Shown here: piece by piece, positions 15,045 through 22,496 of the stretch | How the letters are laid out: each line of letters starts with the position of its first letter | Numbering within the stretch: position 1 is the first letter of the stretch | Assembly: GCA_034431435.1 (NCBI GenBank) | Contig: DAOUDG010000069.1 | Location: 1-42,785, forward strand | Direction of reading: 5' to 3' | Source of the DNA: JAHCIE01 sp034431435 | Lineage (GTDB): Bacteria; Chloroflexota; Anaerolineae; Epilineales; JAHCIE01 | Length of the DNA: 42,785 nucleotides | Position numbers and translations under genes: made by a program | The notes under the pieces: generated by a model | Told to the model about the DNA's origin: nothing | Databases searched by the model: none | The model's input: only the letters and a program-made list of their open reading frames with translations

Positions 15045-15404
15045 GTGATCGATACCAGCCCCGTGACCACCAAGCAGTATCTGTTGGACGAAATCGCGCG
15101 CCTGACGGAGGAGCTTAAGCCTCGCGCGGCGCTGCGCCTCCCGGTCGACGAGCCGATGGATGAGCATGATATGTCGGTGCGGATTCTGGAGCAGAGTCGG
15201 CTAGAGGCCGTCGTCGAGCAGCGCCAGCGACTTCTCCAGCAGATGCATGTCGCCTACGGTCGGCTGGCCGCGGGAACCTACGGCGTCTGTGAGGATTGCG
15301 ACCAGCCTATCCCAGCCGAGCGGTTGGAGGCCATTCCCTGGGCCACCCTATGCGTCTCGTGTCAGAGTCGACGCGAGCAAGGGAATGGACGCCGCTGGCG
15401 CTAG
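15045..15404 (+). CDS. DksA/TraR-family zinc finger protein
   Basis: 119 aa. AGGAGG abuts an ATG at 15039, too close to serve it, and is 6 nt before the GTG at 15045, which is taken as the start. A coiled-coil of about 60 residues (RILEQSRLEAVVEQRQRLLQ) precedes the C4 zinc finger CEDCDQPIPAERLEAIPWA, then LCVSC. DksA-type proteins bind RNA polymerase in its secondary channel and alter initiation, often with ppGpp. The acidic coiled-coil tip DxxDxA of true DksA is not obvious here, so it may be a general TraR-like regulator. Terminated by the hairpin at 15407. Confidence 0.85.
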   Translation: MIDTSPVTTKQYLLDEIARLTEELKPRAALRLPVDEPMDEHDMSVRILEQSRLEAVVEQRQRLLQQMHVAYGRLAAGTYGVCEDCDQPIPAERLEAIPWATLCVSCQSRREQGNGRRWR

Positions 15405-15406
15405 AG

Positions 15407-15431
15407 CAGGGGGCGGTCGGTCCGCCCCCTG
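15407..15431 (+). terminator. 10-bp hairpin after the DksA/TraR gene
   Basis: CAGGGGGCGG (15407-15416), a 5-nt loop and CCGCCCCCTG (15422-15431) form a perfect GC-rich stem 3 nt after the stop codon. No U-tract follows. Confidence 0.6.
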
Positions 15432-15515
15432 TCCCAAATTGCCTCTGCCGTTCGTCCCGGCTAGAATCAGCGCGATGACTGCAACAGGGCAGACATTGAG
15501 GAATCGCCAGGACCC

Positions 15516-16670
15516 ATGGACCCCGATTCGAGGTGGCGCGTCACCCTTGCCATCGCCAGGCTGACCCTGGCCGAGGGTGATCTGGCGACTCTGCTGTCCG
15601 CCGCGCTGACGTACCTCGTGGACAGCCTGCCCTTCGTCGATGCGGGCGCGCTACTCCTGTATCAGCCTGAGGCCGGGGACCTGGAACTGAAAGCGGCGCA
15701 CGGCCACGAAGCGGGGGCGTTGCGGGCGTGGCTCGACGCCCAGACTCCGGCCCCGCATCGCGTGTCCCTCCCATTGCGGGTGAACGATACGTCCGTCGGG
15801 GCGCTCATGTTGGAGCTACGCCCGTCGGCCGACGGAGCGTTCGCCGATAACCTGGCCTGGCTACGCGAGGTGGCCGGCCTGCTGGCCCTGGCCGTTCAGG
15901 CTCTATCCCAACGGGATGCCCGCGAGGCGGCCCGCGCCCAGGACGAAGCCAACCATCTCAAAGCGGAGATGGTCTCGGTGCTGGCCCACGAGATGCGTAC
16001 CCCCCTGACCTCCATCAAAGGCTACGCAACCGCCTTGCGCATGGAGGGGGCAGCCTTCAACCCCGCCACGCAGCGCGAGTTCCTGCAGATCATCGACGAG
16101 GAGTGCGATGTCCTGCAAGGTCTGATTCGCGATTTGCTCGAGGCGGCCGTGATCGACGCCGGTCTCCTCAGTCTGGAGCCGCAGCCGACACGGTTGGATC
16201 GCCTGGCGACCAGCGTGGCGGATGATATGTCGCACTGCACCCCCACCCACCGCTTCATGGTCGATTTCCCCCGCGACCTGCCCATCATGGACGCCGACCC
16301 CGATCGCATCACCCAGGTACTGAGGAACCTGCTGGACAATGCCGTCAAGTATTCGCCGCAGGGCGGGCTGATTGTGGTGCGCGGGGAAACGCGGGGAGCC
16401 GAGATGGTGGTCAGTGTCGCCGACCAGGGGATTGGCATCGCGCCGGAACACTTGAATCGCCTGTTCGAGAAGTACTTCCGCATTAAGGCCGGGGCGAGTC
16501 GGGGCGTAGCCGGGTCAGGCCTGGGGTTGCCCATCGCCCGCGCCATTGTCGAAGCCCACGGGGGCCGCATCTGGGCGGAGAGTCGCCTGGGCCAGGGCAG
16601 CACCTTCTACTTCACCCTGCCCGCGCCGACGCCAGGGACACGCGCCGCCGAGGTTGACGGGCATGTCTGA
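15516..16670 (+). CDS. Soluble GAF-like sensor histidine kinase
   Basis: 384 aa, no transmembrane helix, so probably a cytosolic sensor. Residues 1-135 look like a GAF domain (AALTYLVDSLPFVDAGALLL). HisKA follows with MVSVLAHEMRTPLTSIKGYA, phospho-acceptor His158. The ATPase domain has the N box NLLDNAVKYSP, the G1 box DQGIGIAP, LFEKYFR and the G2 box GSGLGLPIARAIVEAHGG. It autophosphorylates and presumably passes phosphate to the response regulator whose gene overlaps its end by 8 nt. The signal is not deducible. The segment between the hairpin at 15431 and the start holds no other gene. Confidence 0.95.
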   Translation: MDPDSRWRVTLAIARLTLAEGDLATLLSAALTYLVDSLPFVDAGALLLYQPEAGDLELKAAHGHEAGALRAWLDAQTPAPHRVSLPLRVNDTSVGALMLELRPSADGAFADNLAWLREVAGLLALAVQALSQRDAREAARAQDEANHLKAEMVSVLAHEMRTPLTSIKGYATALRMEGAAFNPATQREFLQIIDEECDVLQGLIRDLLEAAVIDAGLLSLEPQPTRLDRLATSVADDMSHCTPTHRFMVDFPRDLPIMDADPDRITQVLRNLLDNAVKYSPQGGLIVVRGETRGAEMVVSVADQGIGIAPEHLNRLFEKYFRIKAGASRGVAGSGLGLPIARAIVEAHGGRIWAESRLGQGSTFYFTLPAPTPGTRAAEVDGHV

Positions 16671-17370
16671 TCGTATCCTGGTCGTCGAGGACGAGGCGCG
16701 GGTGGCCCGCCTGGTCGGCGAGATCCTGCGAGCGGTGGGCTACGAGGTGATGGCGGTGGCCAATGGCAAGCTGGCTCTCGACCGGCTGGCTATCGAGCAG
16801 CCTGACCTGATTTTGCTGGACCTGATGCTGCCCGGCAACCTGGATGGCTACGAAGTCTGCCGCCGCATCCGCGAGTTCTCGCAGACGCCCATCATCATGC
16901 TGACGGCCAGGGCGCAGGAGAACGATCTGCTACGCGGTTTCGAGGCGGGCGCTGACGATTACCTGACCAAGCCTTTCAGCGCCAAGGAACTGGTGGCGCG
17001 GGTCAAGGCCGTGCTGCGTCGCAGCCAGCGGCCCGAGGAGACCAGCACCGCCACCTGGACATGTGGCGACCTGACCATCAATTTCGCGCAGCATGGTGTC
17101 CAGGTGGCAGGCCAGCCCGTCGCCCTCACCCGCACCGAGTACGCCCTCCTGCGTGAGTTGGCGCTCCACGCCAACCGGGTCATGACCCACCAGGACCTGC
17201 TGGCGCGGGTGTGGGGGCCGGAGTATCGCGACGACGTGGATTATCTGCGGGCGTATGTCCGCTACCTGCGTCGCAAGCTCGAAGCCGACCCCGCCCAGCC
17301 GCGCTTTATCGTCACCCTGGCCGGTACCGGCTACATGCTGGCCTGCCCGGCCGAGGGTGATCCTGTCTGA
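16663..17370 (+). CDS. OmpR/PhoB-family response regulator
   Basis: 235 aa from the ATG at 16663, overlapping the kinase stop by 8 nt. The receiver domain (1-120) has the acidic pair VVEDE, the phospho-acceptor Asp53 in LLDLMLPG, Thr81 in MLTA, and Lys103 in YLTKPF. The C-terminal winged helix (about 137-230) has LTRTEYALLRELALHANRVM, LLARVWGPEY and YVRYLRRKLE, then VTLAGTGYML. A DNA-binding transcription regulator activated by the kinase. The close gene order suggests the following CBS gene is in the same operon. Confidence 0.95.
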   Translation: MSDRILVVEDEARVARLVGEILRAVGYEVMAVANGKLALDRLAIEQPDLILLDLMLPGNLDGYEVCRRIREFSQTPIIMLTARAQENDLLRGFEAGADDYLTKPFSAKELVARVKAVLRRSQRPEETSTATWTCGDLTINFAQHGVQVAGQPVALTRTEYALLRELALHANRVMTHQDLLARVWGPEYRDDVDYLRAYVRYLRRKLEADPAQPRFIVTLAGTGYMLACPAEGDPV

Positions 17371-17422
17371 TCACCATTCACCTATCGCAATCCCCAGCCC
17401 TGTCTGGGAGGAGAGTGCAGCC

Positions 17423-17869
17423 ATGCTTCGGATCCGCGTTCGCGAGGTCATGTCAACCCCAGCAGTGTGCATCGACAGTCAGAGCGATATCCCGTCCGCC
17501 CATCTTCTGATGCTTGAGACGGGCGTGCGGCGGCTCCCCGTATTGGACGACGGCGAGTTGGTCGGCATCATTACCCTGGGCGACGTGCGCGGCGCATCCC
17601 CGTCGGAGGTCAGTTCCCTCAATCGCTCCGAGCTTGACTATCTGACGCATCAGATTCGGGTTCAGCGCATCATGTCCCGCGACGTTGTGACCGTGACGCC
17701 TGAAACATCCCTGGCCGATGCAGCGCAATTGATGATCGAGCGCAGAATCAGCGGCCTGCCCGTCGTGTCGGAGGAGGGTCGCATCGTCGGCATGATCACC
17801 GAGTCCGACATCTTCCGCACCATGATCGAGATGCTGCAAACCGCCACCGCCACCGAGATGGCGCTGTAA
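17423..17869 (+). CDS. CBS-domain pair protein
   Basis: 148 aa; GGAGGAG precedes the ATG at 17423. Two CBS motifs fill the protein: residues about 5-60 (VREVMSTPAVCI, then RRLPVLDDGELVGIITLGDV) and about 75-135 (VQRIMSRDVVTVTP, then SGLPVVSEEGRIVGMITESD, IFRTMIEML). Stand-alone CBS pairs bind adenosyl nucleotides and act as energy sensors. It lies 52 nt after the response regulator and before a 13-bp terminator, so it closes the kinase-regulator operon. The partner protein it would regulate is not known. Confidence 0.9.
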   Translation: MLRIRVREVMSTPAVCIDSQSDIPSAHLLMLETGVRRLPVLDDGELVGIITLGDVRGASPSEVSSLNRSELDYLTHQIRVQRIMSRDVVTVTPETSLADAAQLMIERRISGLPVVSEEGRIVGMITESDIFRTMIEMLQTATATEMAL

Positions 17870-17918
17870 GACAGGCCACCCCGCATTTCTCACCACCCTG
17901 ACGGTTCTCGTCCCCCCC

Positions 17919-17952
17919 GCGAGCGCTGAGGCTCTGCCCCCTCAGCGCTCGC
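17919..17952. terminator. 13-bp perfect hairpin
   Basis: GCGAGCGCTGAGG (17919-17931), an 8-nt loop and CCTCAGCGCTCGC (17940-17952) form a perfect GC-rich stem 50 nt after the CBS gene stop. It closes the kinase/regulator/CBS operon. Confidence 0.65.
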
Positions 17953-18056
17953 AGCTCGTCTGCCCCGCGCTTGCCCTGGCAGTCGCATGCCTTCTGATGC
18001 TGCTCGCCGTGCTTTCGCTGGCCCTGCGCGCTGCGTCGCGCTCATCTCGTCCACCA

Positions 18057-18091
18057 GTCTCGTTGACGAGACACGGCAAACGGGCTATGAT
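18057..18091 (+). promoter_or_regulatory. P5C dehydrogenase promoter with operator-like palindrome
   Basis: TTGACG (18063-18068), a 17 nt spacer and TATGAT (18086-18091) form a good promoter. The inverted repeat GTCTCGT-TG-ACGAGAC (18057-18072) lies on the -35 box, the position expected for a repressor or for an activator near -35. The promoter is about 93 nt upstream of the ATG at 18184, the only gene in the gap of 17870-18183. The remainder of that gap shows nothing else besides the hairpin at 17919. Confidence 0.6.
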
Positions 18092-18183
18092 TGCCGCGCA
18101 CCGTGACATGTGCTCGACCGGCCTGCGCCACCGAATCTTTCTGCCTGTGCAATCTATATGCCCATGGACGAGGAGGTCTAGGC

Positions 18184-19740
18184 ATGACAAAATTGAATGT
18201 TCCACCCTTCTGCAACGAGCCACTGACCGACTATAGCGATCCCGCCAATCGCCAGCTCATGGAAGCCGCGCTCGCCAAAGTCAAGTCGCAACTCGGTCAG
18301 ACGTACCCGCTGGTCATCGGCGGCGAGGAAATCTACCTGGACGACACGTTGGTGTCGATCAACCCGGCTAACCCCGACGAGGTTATCGGCCGCTTCCCCA
18401 AGGCCACCGTCGAGCTGGGCAATCGGGCCATCGAGACCGCCGCAAAAGCCTTCGAGACCTGGCAGTACACACCCTATACCGAGCGCGCACGCCTGGTACT
18501 GGCGGCGGCCGAATTGCTGCGCCAGCGCAAGCACGAGTTCTCGGCCTGGATGGTCTACGAGGTTGGCAAGAGCTGGCCGGAGGCCGACGCCGACACCGCC
18601 GAGACTATCGACTTCCTGGAGTACTACGCCCGCCAGATGCTGCGGCTCGGCGCGCCCCAAGACCTGGTGCGCATCGACGGCGAGGACAATAGTCTGGAGT
18701 ATGTGCCCCTCGGCGTGGGCGTGGTCATCCCGCCCTGGAACTTCCCCGGCGCCATCATGGCCGGTATGTCCTCGGCGGCCATCGTGTCCGGCAATACCGT
18801 TGTCCTCAAGCCTGCCAGCACCTCGCCGGTCATCGCCGCTCAGTTCCACCGCATTATGACCGAAGTGGGCCTGCCGCCCGGCGTGTTCAACTTCCTGGTT
18901 GGCCCTGGCGGCAAGATCGGCGATGCCCTGGTCGATCACCCTAAGACGCGCTTCGTCGCCTTTACCGGCAGCATGGAGGTCGGCCTGCGCATCCATGAGC
19001 GCGCCGCCAAGACCAGCCCCGGCCAGATCTGGGTCAAGCGCACAGTCCTGGAAATGGGTGGCAAGGATGCTGTCGTCGTCGACGAGTCGGCCGACCTGGA
19101 TGCTGCCGCCAAAGGCATCGTCGGTTCGGCCTTCGGCTTCCAGGGCCAGAAGTGCTCGGCCGGCTCGCGGGCGATCATCCATGAGCGCGTCTACGACCGC
19201 ATCCTGCCCAAGATTCTGGCCGAGGCCGACCGAATCACCATCGGTGACCCAACCGACCCTGCCACCTACATGGGGCCGGTGGTCGACGAGAAAGCCTTCA
19301 ACAAGATTCGCGAGTACATCGACATCGGTAAGGGCGAGGGCAAGCTCGTGCACGGCGGCGAGTCGTGGGGGCCGGGCTACTTCATCGAGCCGACCATCTT
19401 CGCCGACGTCGCGCCCGATGCTCGCATTGCCCAGGAGGAGATCTTCGGGCCGGTGCTGGCAGTCATCAAGGGCCAGGACTGGGAGGACCTGCTGCGCATC
19501 GCCAACGGGACGATCTATGGCCTGACGGGGGCGGTCTACAGCCAGGACGAGAGCCACCTCCAGGACGCCTACCAGCGCTACCATGTTGGCAACCTGTACT
19601 TCAACCGTAAGTGCACCGGGGCGATGGTAGGGGTGCATCCTTTCGGCGGCTTCAACATGAGCGGCACCGACAGTAAGGCGGGCGGCCCCGACTACCTGCT
19701 GCTATTCACCCAGGCCAAGTCCATCGCGCGGAAGGTGTAG
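18184..19740 (+). CDS. rocA: L-glutamate gamma-semialdehyde (1-pyrroline-5-carboxylate) dehydrogenase
   Basis: 518 aa, aldehyde dehydrogenase superfamily, RocA/PruA type. It oxidises glutamate semialdehyde, formed from proline or ornithine, to glutamate with NAD. Seen are VIPPWNFPGAIMAGM, VLKPAS, AFTGSMEVG, the catalytic Glu290 in LEMGGKDAVVVD, the nucleophile Cys324 in GFQGQKCSAGSR, EEIFGPVLAVIK, LYFNRKCTGAMVG, and the C-terminal PFGGFNMSGTDSKAGG. GAGGAGG-like spacing precedes the ATG. There is no proline dehydrogenase in the window. An ornithine-cyclodeaminase-family gene lies 4.6 kb downstream on the same strand but is not in the same operon. Confidence 0.95.
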   Translation: MTKLNVPPFCNEPLTDYSDPANRQLMEAALAKVKSQLGQTYPLVIGGEEIYLDDTLVSINPANPDEVIGRFPKATVELGNRAIETAAKAFETWQYTPYTERARLVLAAAELLRQRKHEFSAWMVYEVGKSWPEADADTAETIDFLEYYARQMLRLGAPQDLVRIDGEDNSLEYVPLGVGVVIPPWNFPGAIMAGMSSAAIVSGNTVVLKPASTSPVIAAQFHRIMTEVGLPPGVFNFLVGPGGKIGDALVDHPKTRFVAFTGSMEVGLRIHERAAKTSPGQIWVKRTVLEMGGKDAVVVDESADLDAAAKGIVGSAFGFQGQKCSAGSRAIIHERVYDRILPKILAEADRITIGDPTDPATYMGPVVDEKAFNKIREYIDIGKGEGKLVHGGESWGPGYFIEPTIFADVAPDARIAQEEIFGPVLAVIKGQDWEDLLRIANGTIYGLTGAVYSQDESHLQDAYQRYHVGNLYFNRKCTGAMVGVHPFGGFNMSGTDSKAGGPDYLLLFTQAKSIARKV

Positions 19741-19759
19741 GGTACGACGCTCTAGAGCG

Positions 19760-19797
19760 ACAGACCCTAGAGGTCGCGGCGACCTTTTAGGGTCTGT
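19760..19797. terminator. Long hairpin after the P5C dehydrogenase gene
   Basis: ACAGACCCTA then GAGGTCGC pairs with GCGACCTTTTAGGGTCTGT with one mismatch or bulge, an approximately 17-bp stem with a tight loop. It lies between the stop at 19740 and the ATG at 19812, so it is a terminator or a structured leader for the next gene. Confidence 0.6.
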
Positions 19798-19811
19798 CTG
19801 CGGTAGATTCG

Positions 19812-20351
19812 ATGGACACCATCGTCAATCAACTCGTCGAACTCAATCCCCTGTCGCTGGCCGCGGTCGCCCTGCGCACCCTCGTCATCTACATCGTTGT
19901 CCTGGTCGGCCTGCGCCTCTTCGGCAAGCGGCAGCTGAGTCAGATCACGCCCTACGATCTGGTTGTCATCCTGCTCATCTCCAACGCCGTCCAGAACGCC
20001 ATGGTCGGCCCCGACACCAGCCTGACAGCGGGCCTCGTCGCCGCCATGACTCTCCTCCTTGTCAACTGGGCGGTCAGCCGCCTCGTCCTGACCTCAGAAG
20101 GGGTCGCCCACGTCATGATCGGCCAGCCCGTGCTGCTCGTCCACGCGGGTGAATTCGTCGAGGGCAACCTGACCCGCGAGGGCATCTTGCCGGATGAGGT
20201 ACTGGCCGCCATGCGCGAACACGGCATCGCACAGCTCGCCGATGTAGGCATGGCAGTGCTAGAGATCGACGGCAGCATCAGCTTCGTCCCGTCGGGCGCT
20301 GACGTGCGTCGCACCCGGCGGGTCCGCGGTCGCAAGCCGAAGGATAGTTGA
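19812..20351 (+). CDS. DUF421 (YetF-like) membrane protein
   Basis: 179 aa. Three N-terminal membrane helices (about residues 17-39, 55-75, 75-92) contain the family marks LRTLVIYIVVLVGLRLFGKRQ, LSQITPYDLVVILLIS and NAVQNAMVG. The cytosolic domain has GQPVLLVHAGEFVEGNL, then PDEVLAAMREHGI and ADVGMAVLEIDGSISFVP. DUF421 proteins have no assigned reaction; some affect spore germination. There is no clear Shine-Dalgarno, and the long hairpin just upstream may matter. Its last 74 nt overlap the convergent end of the SfsA-like gene. Confidence 0.85.
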   Translation: MDTIVNQLVELNPLSLAAVALRTLVIYIVVLVGLRLFGKRQLSQITPYDLVVILLISNAVQNAMVGPDTSLTAGLVAAMTLLLVNWAVSRLVLTSEGVAHVMIGQPVLLVHAGEFVEGNLTREGILPDEVLAAMREHGIAQLADVGMAVLEIDGSISFVPSGADVRRTRRVRGRKPKDS

Positions 20352-21045
20352 GGAACATCCCAATCTCCCCCACCACCTCCACCCGCTCCCGCGTCACGTC
20401 GCAGCGGAAGGCGTAGGCTTCCACGCCAGCGGCGGCGACCTCCTCCAGGGCAGCGGCGAAGGGGGGGTCGATGGCGCGGTGCGGCGTCATGATCCTCGCG
20501 TCGGGCCGCTGGACGAGCCACACGATGGCCGCCCGGTAGCCCTGGCGCAGCGCCGCCGCCAACTCACGGATGTGCCGCTGGCCGCGCAGCGAGGGCGCGT
20601 CAGGCCAGCGCGCCACGCCATCGTCCACCAGCGTTGACGACTTCACCTCCACCAGTAGGGGCGGGCAGCTCGCGCCGTCCAGCCGAAAGTCGAGACGGCT
20701 TGCACCGAAGGTGACTTCGGGCCGCGTCACCGCATAGCCGACGAAGGGGGCGAGACGCCCCGCCGCGACCGCCTCGGCGAATAGCGGGCTAGCGAGGCGT
20801 GTGTCGATGGAGACCAGCAGCCCGTCGGCGGTATAGGCGAGGATCAGGTCGTAGGCGGTGCGCCGCTGCCCGCCCATCGCGACCGGCGCGAGCAATACCC
20901 GCGCGCCGGGATAGAGTAGCTCCAGGGTGCGGCCAGGGTTGGGCACGAACGCGAGCACGTCGCCCGCCGCCGTGCGCACCCTGGCCCGAAATCGGTTCTC
21001 GCGTTCCAGTAGCACGCCGTCGACGAGCGTCGGCGGCAGCCTCAT
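20278..21045 (-). CDS. sfsA: SfsA-family protein
   Basis: 255 aa. The SfsA pattern is clear: VDGVLLERENRFRARVRTAA, FVPNPGRTLELLYPG, YDLILAYTADGLLVSIDTRL, then SRLDFRLDG, PLLVEVKSSTLVDDGVARWP and APSLRGQRHIREL. The D...EVKS arrangement is PD-(D/E)XK-nuclease-like; the family is linked to sugar fermentation genes but its biochemical role is not settled. The tail after EVVGEIGMFLNYPS is longer than I expect for SfsA and runs 74 nt into the convergent DUF421 gene. Its ATG overlaps the BirA stop by 4 nt. Confidence 0.9.
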   Translation of the reverse strand: MRLPPTLVDGVLLERENRFRARVRTAAGDVLAFVPNPGRTLELLYPGARVLLAPVAMGGQRRTAYDLILAYTADGLLVSIDTRLASPLFAEAVAAGRLAPFVGYAVTRPEVTFGASRLDFRLDGASCPPLLVEVKSSTLVDDGVARWPDAPSLRGQRHIRELAAALRQGYRAAIVWLVQRPDARIMTPHRAIDPPFAAALEEVAAAGVEAYAFRCDVTRERVEVVGEIGMFLNYPSACDRGPAGCDARQRPTGRS

Positions 21046-21857
21046 CCCTCGCCCTCGGCGGGCGCACGCAGGCTGACGTCGCCCGCTGCGACGGTCACCA
21101 GCGCGCCGTCGGCGCGCCGCACCAGCAGGCTACCGTCGGCGGCGACGCTCTCGGCGACGCCCACCACTGGCTCCCCCACGCCCATGATGGTCACCGGCTG
21201 GCCCAGGGTGTCCAGTAGCGACTTCCACTCGGCCAGGGGCGGCTGCCCGGCCAGCAGCGCATCGTAGCGGGCCTCGATCGCGGGCAGGACGGCATGCAAC
21301 AGCGCGACGCGGTCGATAGGATGGCCGAGGAACGCCAGGAGGCTGGTCGCGGACGTGCCGCCAGGTGGGGGCGGCGGGAAGTCTTCGGGCTGAAGGTTCG
21401 CGTTCAGGCCGACGCCGATGACCACCACCGTCTCGCCCGTGGCCGGGTTCGTGCTGGACTCGGCGAGCAGCCCGGCCAGCTTGCGTCCCTCCAGCAGCAC
21501 ATCGTTGGGCCACTTGAGGCGAGCGGGCGCGCCGGTCGCCTCGCGCACGCCCGCCGCCACGCCCGCCGCTACGGCCATCATGGCCGCCCCCGCCTGCTGC
21601 GGCGAGGCGGGGCGGAGCAGGAGCGAGAAAAGCAGCCCGGCGCCGGGTGGCGACTGCCAGGCGCGACCCAGGCGACCCTTGCCGGCCGTCTGCGTGTCGG
21701 CGAGGGCCAGCGCGCCCTCGGCTTCGCCCGCCTGGGCGCGCTCCATGAGCCAGGTGTTGGTCGAGGCAATCGTCTCAAACAGGTATGCCGGCCGGCCGAG
21801 TCGGCGCGTCGTGAGGTGAGCGGCCAGGGCCTCGGCGGTCAGAGCATCGTAGGACAT
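21042..21857 (-). CDS. birA: Biotin--[acetyl-CoA-carboxylase] ligase
   Basis: 271 aa, no N-terminal DNA-binding domain, so a ligase only, not a repressor. It activates biotin with ATP and attaches it to the carboxylase carrier. Seen are ETIASTNTWLM, ADTQTAGKGRLGRAWQSPPG (biotin/AMP loop), GLLFSLLLRP, LKWPNDVLLEGRKLAGLL and GVGLNANL, then a C-terminal SH3-like end (VVGVAESVAADGSLLVRR). The start is the ATG at 21857 with GAGAGGGA; an upstream ATG is less likely. It is coupled to sfsA by an ATGA overlap. Confidence 0.95.
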   Translation of the reverse strand: MSYDALTAEALAAHLTTRRLGRPAYLFETIASTNTWLMERAQAGEAEGALALADTQTAGKGRLGRAWQSPPGAGLLFSLLLRPASPQQAGAAMMAVAAGVAAGVREATGAPARLKWPNDVLLEGRKLAGLLAESSTNPATGETVVVIGVGLNANLQPEDFPPPPPGGTSATSLLAFLGHPIDRVALLHAVLPAIEARYDALLAGQPPLAEWKSLLDTLGQPVTIMGVGEPVVGVAESVAADGSLLVRRADGALVTVAAGDVSLRAPAEGEG

Positions 21858-21881
21858 AGGTCCCTCTCTTTCGGGGTCTCG

Positions 21882-21890
21882 TGCTATAAT
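21882..21890 (+). promoter_or_regulatory. Extended -10 box before the HIT gene
   Basis: TG-C-TATAAT (TATAAT at 21885-21890) is a perfect -10 with the TGn extension. No convincing -35 lies 17 nt upstream. It would start transcription about 24 nt before the ATG at 21921. Confidence 0.45.
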
Positions 21891-21920
21891 GATAGCCATC
21901 TCTGTGACGAAGGGCGACTG

Positions 21921-22451
21921 ATGCAGCGTCTGTGGACACCCTGGCGTATGGACTACATTCTAAGCAACAAGAAGGCCGCCGGCTGCGTCTTCTGCCACAA
22001 AGCGGCAACGCCTGACGCCGACCGGGCGAATCAGGTCGTGGCCCGTGGGCGCGTGGCGATGATTCTACTCAATATCTACCCCTACAGTAATGGCCACCTG
22101 ATGATTGTACCCTACACCCATGTCGGTAGCCTCACCGAGCTGAGCGGCGAGGAGTTGGCGGAGCTGATGCGCCTGACCAGCCTGGCCGAGGCGGCCCTAC
22201 GCGACTCCCTGGCCCCGCAGGGCTTCAACGTGGGCATCAATATCGGCAAGGCGGGCGGCGCGGGCATGGCCGATCACATCCACGTTCACATCGTGCCCCG
22301 CTGGCCCGGCGATACGAACTTCATGACCGTCGTCGGCCAGACCCGCACGATCCCCGAACTCCTGGACGACACGCGAGAGCGAGTGGCCCGCTGCCTGGCA
22401 GCCCTGGGCTACCCGCACGACGAGACCACCGGAACCGTGATGCTGATGTGA
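21921..22451 (+). CDS. HIT-family nucleotide hydrolase/phosphorylase
   Basis: 176 aa. The histidine triad is ADHIHVHIVPRW at about residues 115-126. An N-terminal CVFCHKAATPD has the CxxC common in the Ap4A-phosphorylase-like HIT branch, and YPYSNGHLMIVPYTHVG contains the substrate-loop residues. It is likely to hydrolyse or phosphorylate diadenosine polyphosphates or aminoacyl-AMP; the exact substrate is not deducible. GAAGGGCG precedes the ATG. The gap of 45 nt to the next gene allows an operon with the thiolase. Confidence 0.9.
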   Translation: MQRLWTPWRMDYILSNKKAAGCVFCHKAATPDADRANQVVARGRVAMILLNIYPYSNGHLMIVPYTHVGSLTELSGEELAELMRLTSLAEAALRDSLAPQGFNVGINIGKAGGAGMADHIHVHIVPRWPGDTNFMTVVGQTRTIPELLDDTRERVARCLAALGYPHDETTGTVMLM

Positions 22452-22496
22452 GCAGGGATGCCCCGCTCATGCCGGTCGAACAAAGGAGTGACGACC

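Noticed and set aside
18178..19638. A long open frame of 486 codons antisense to the P5C dehydrogenase
   Set aside because: The sense frame encodes a complete enzyme with all catalytic residues. Long antisense frames are expected at this GC content, and the antisense protein has no recognisable motif.
21862..21890. A complete -35/-10 promoter before the HIT gene
   Set aside because: Only the extended -10 is convincing; the sequence 17 nt upstream is CT-rich with no TTGACA-like box.
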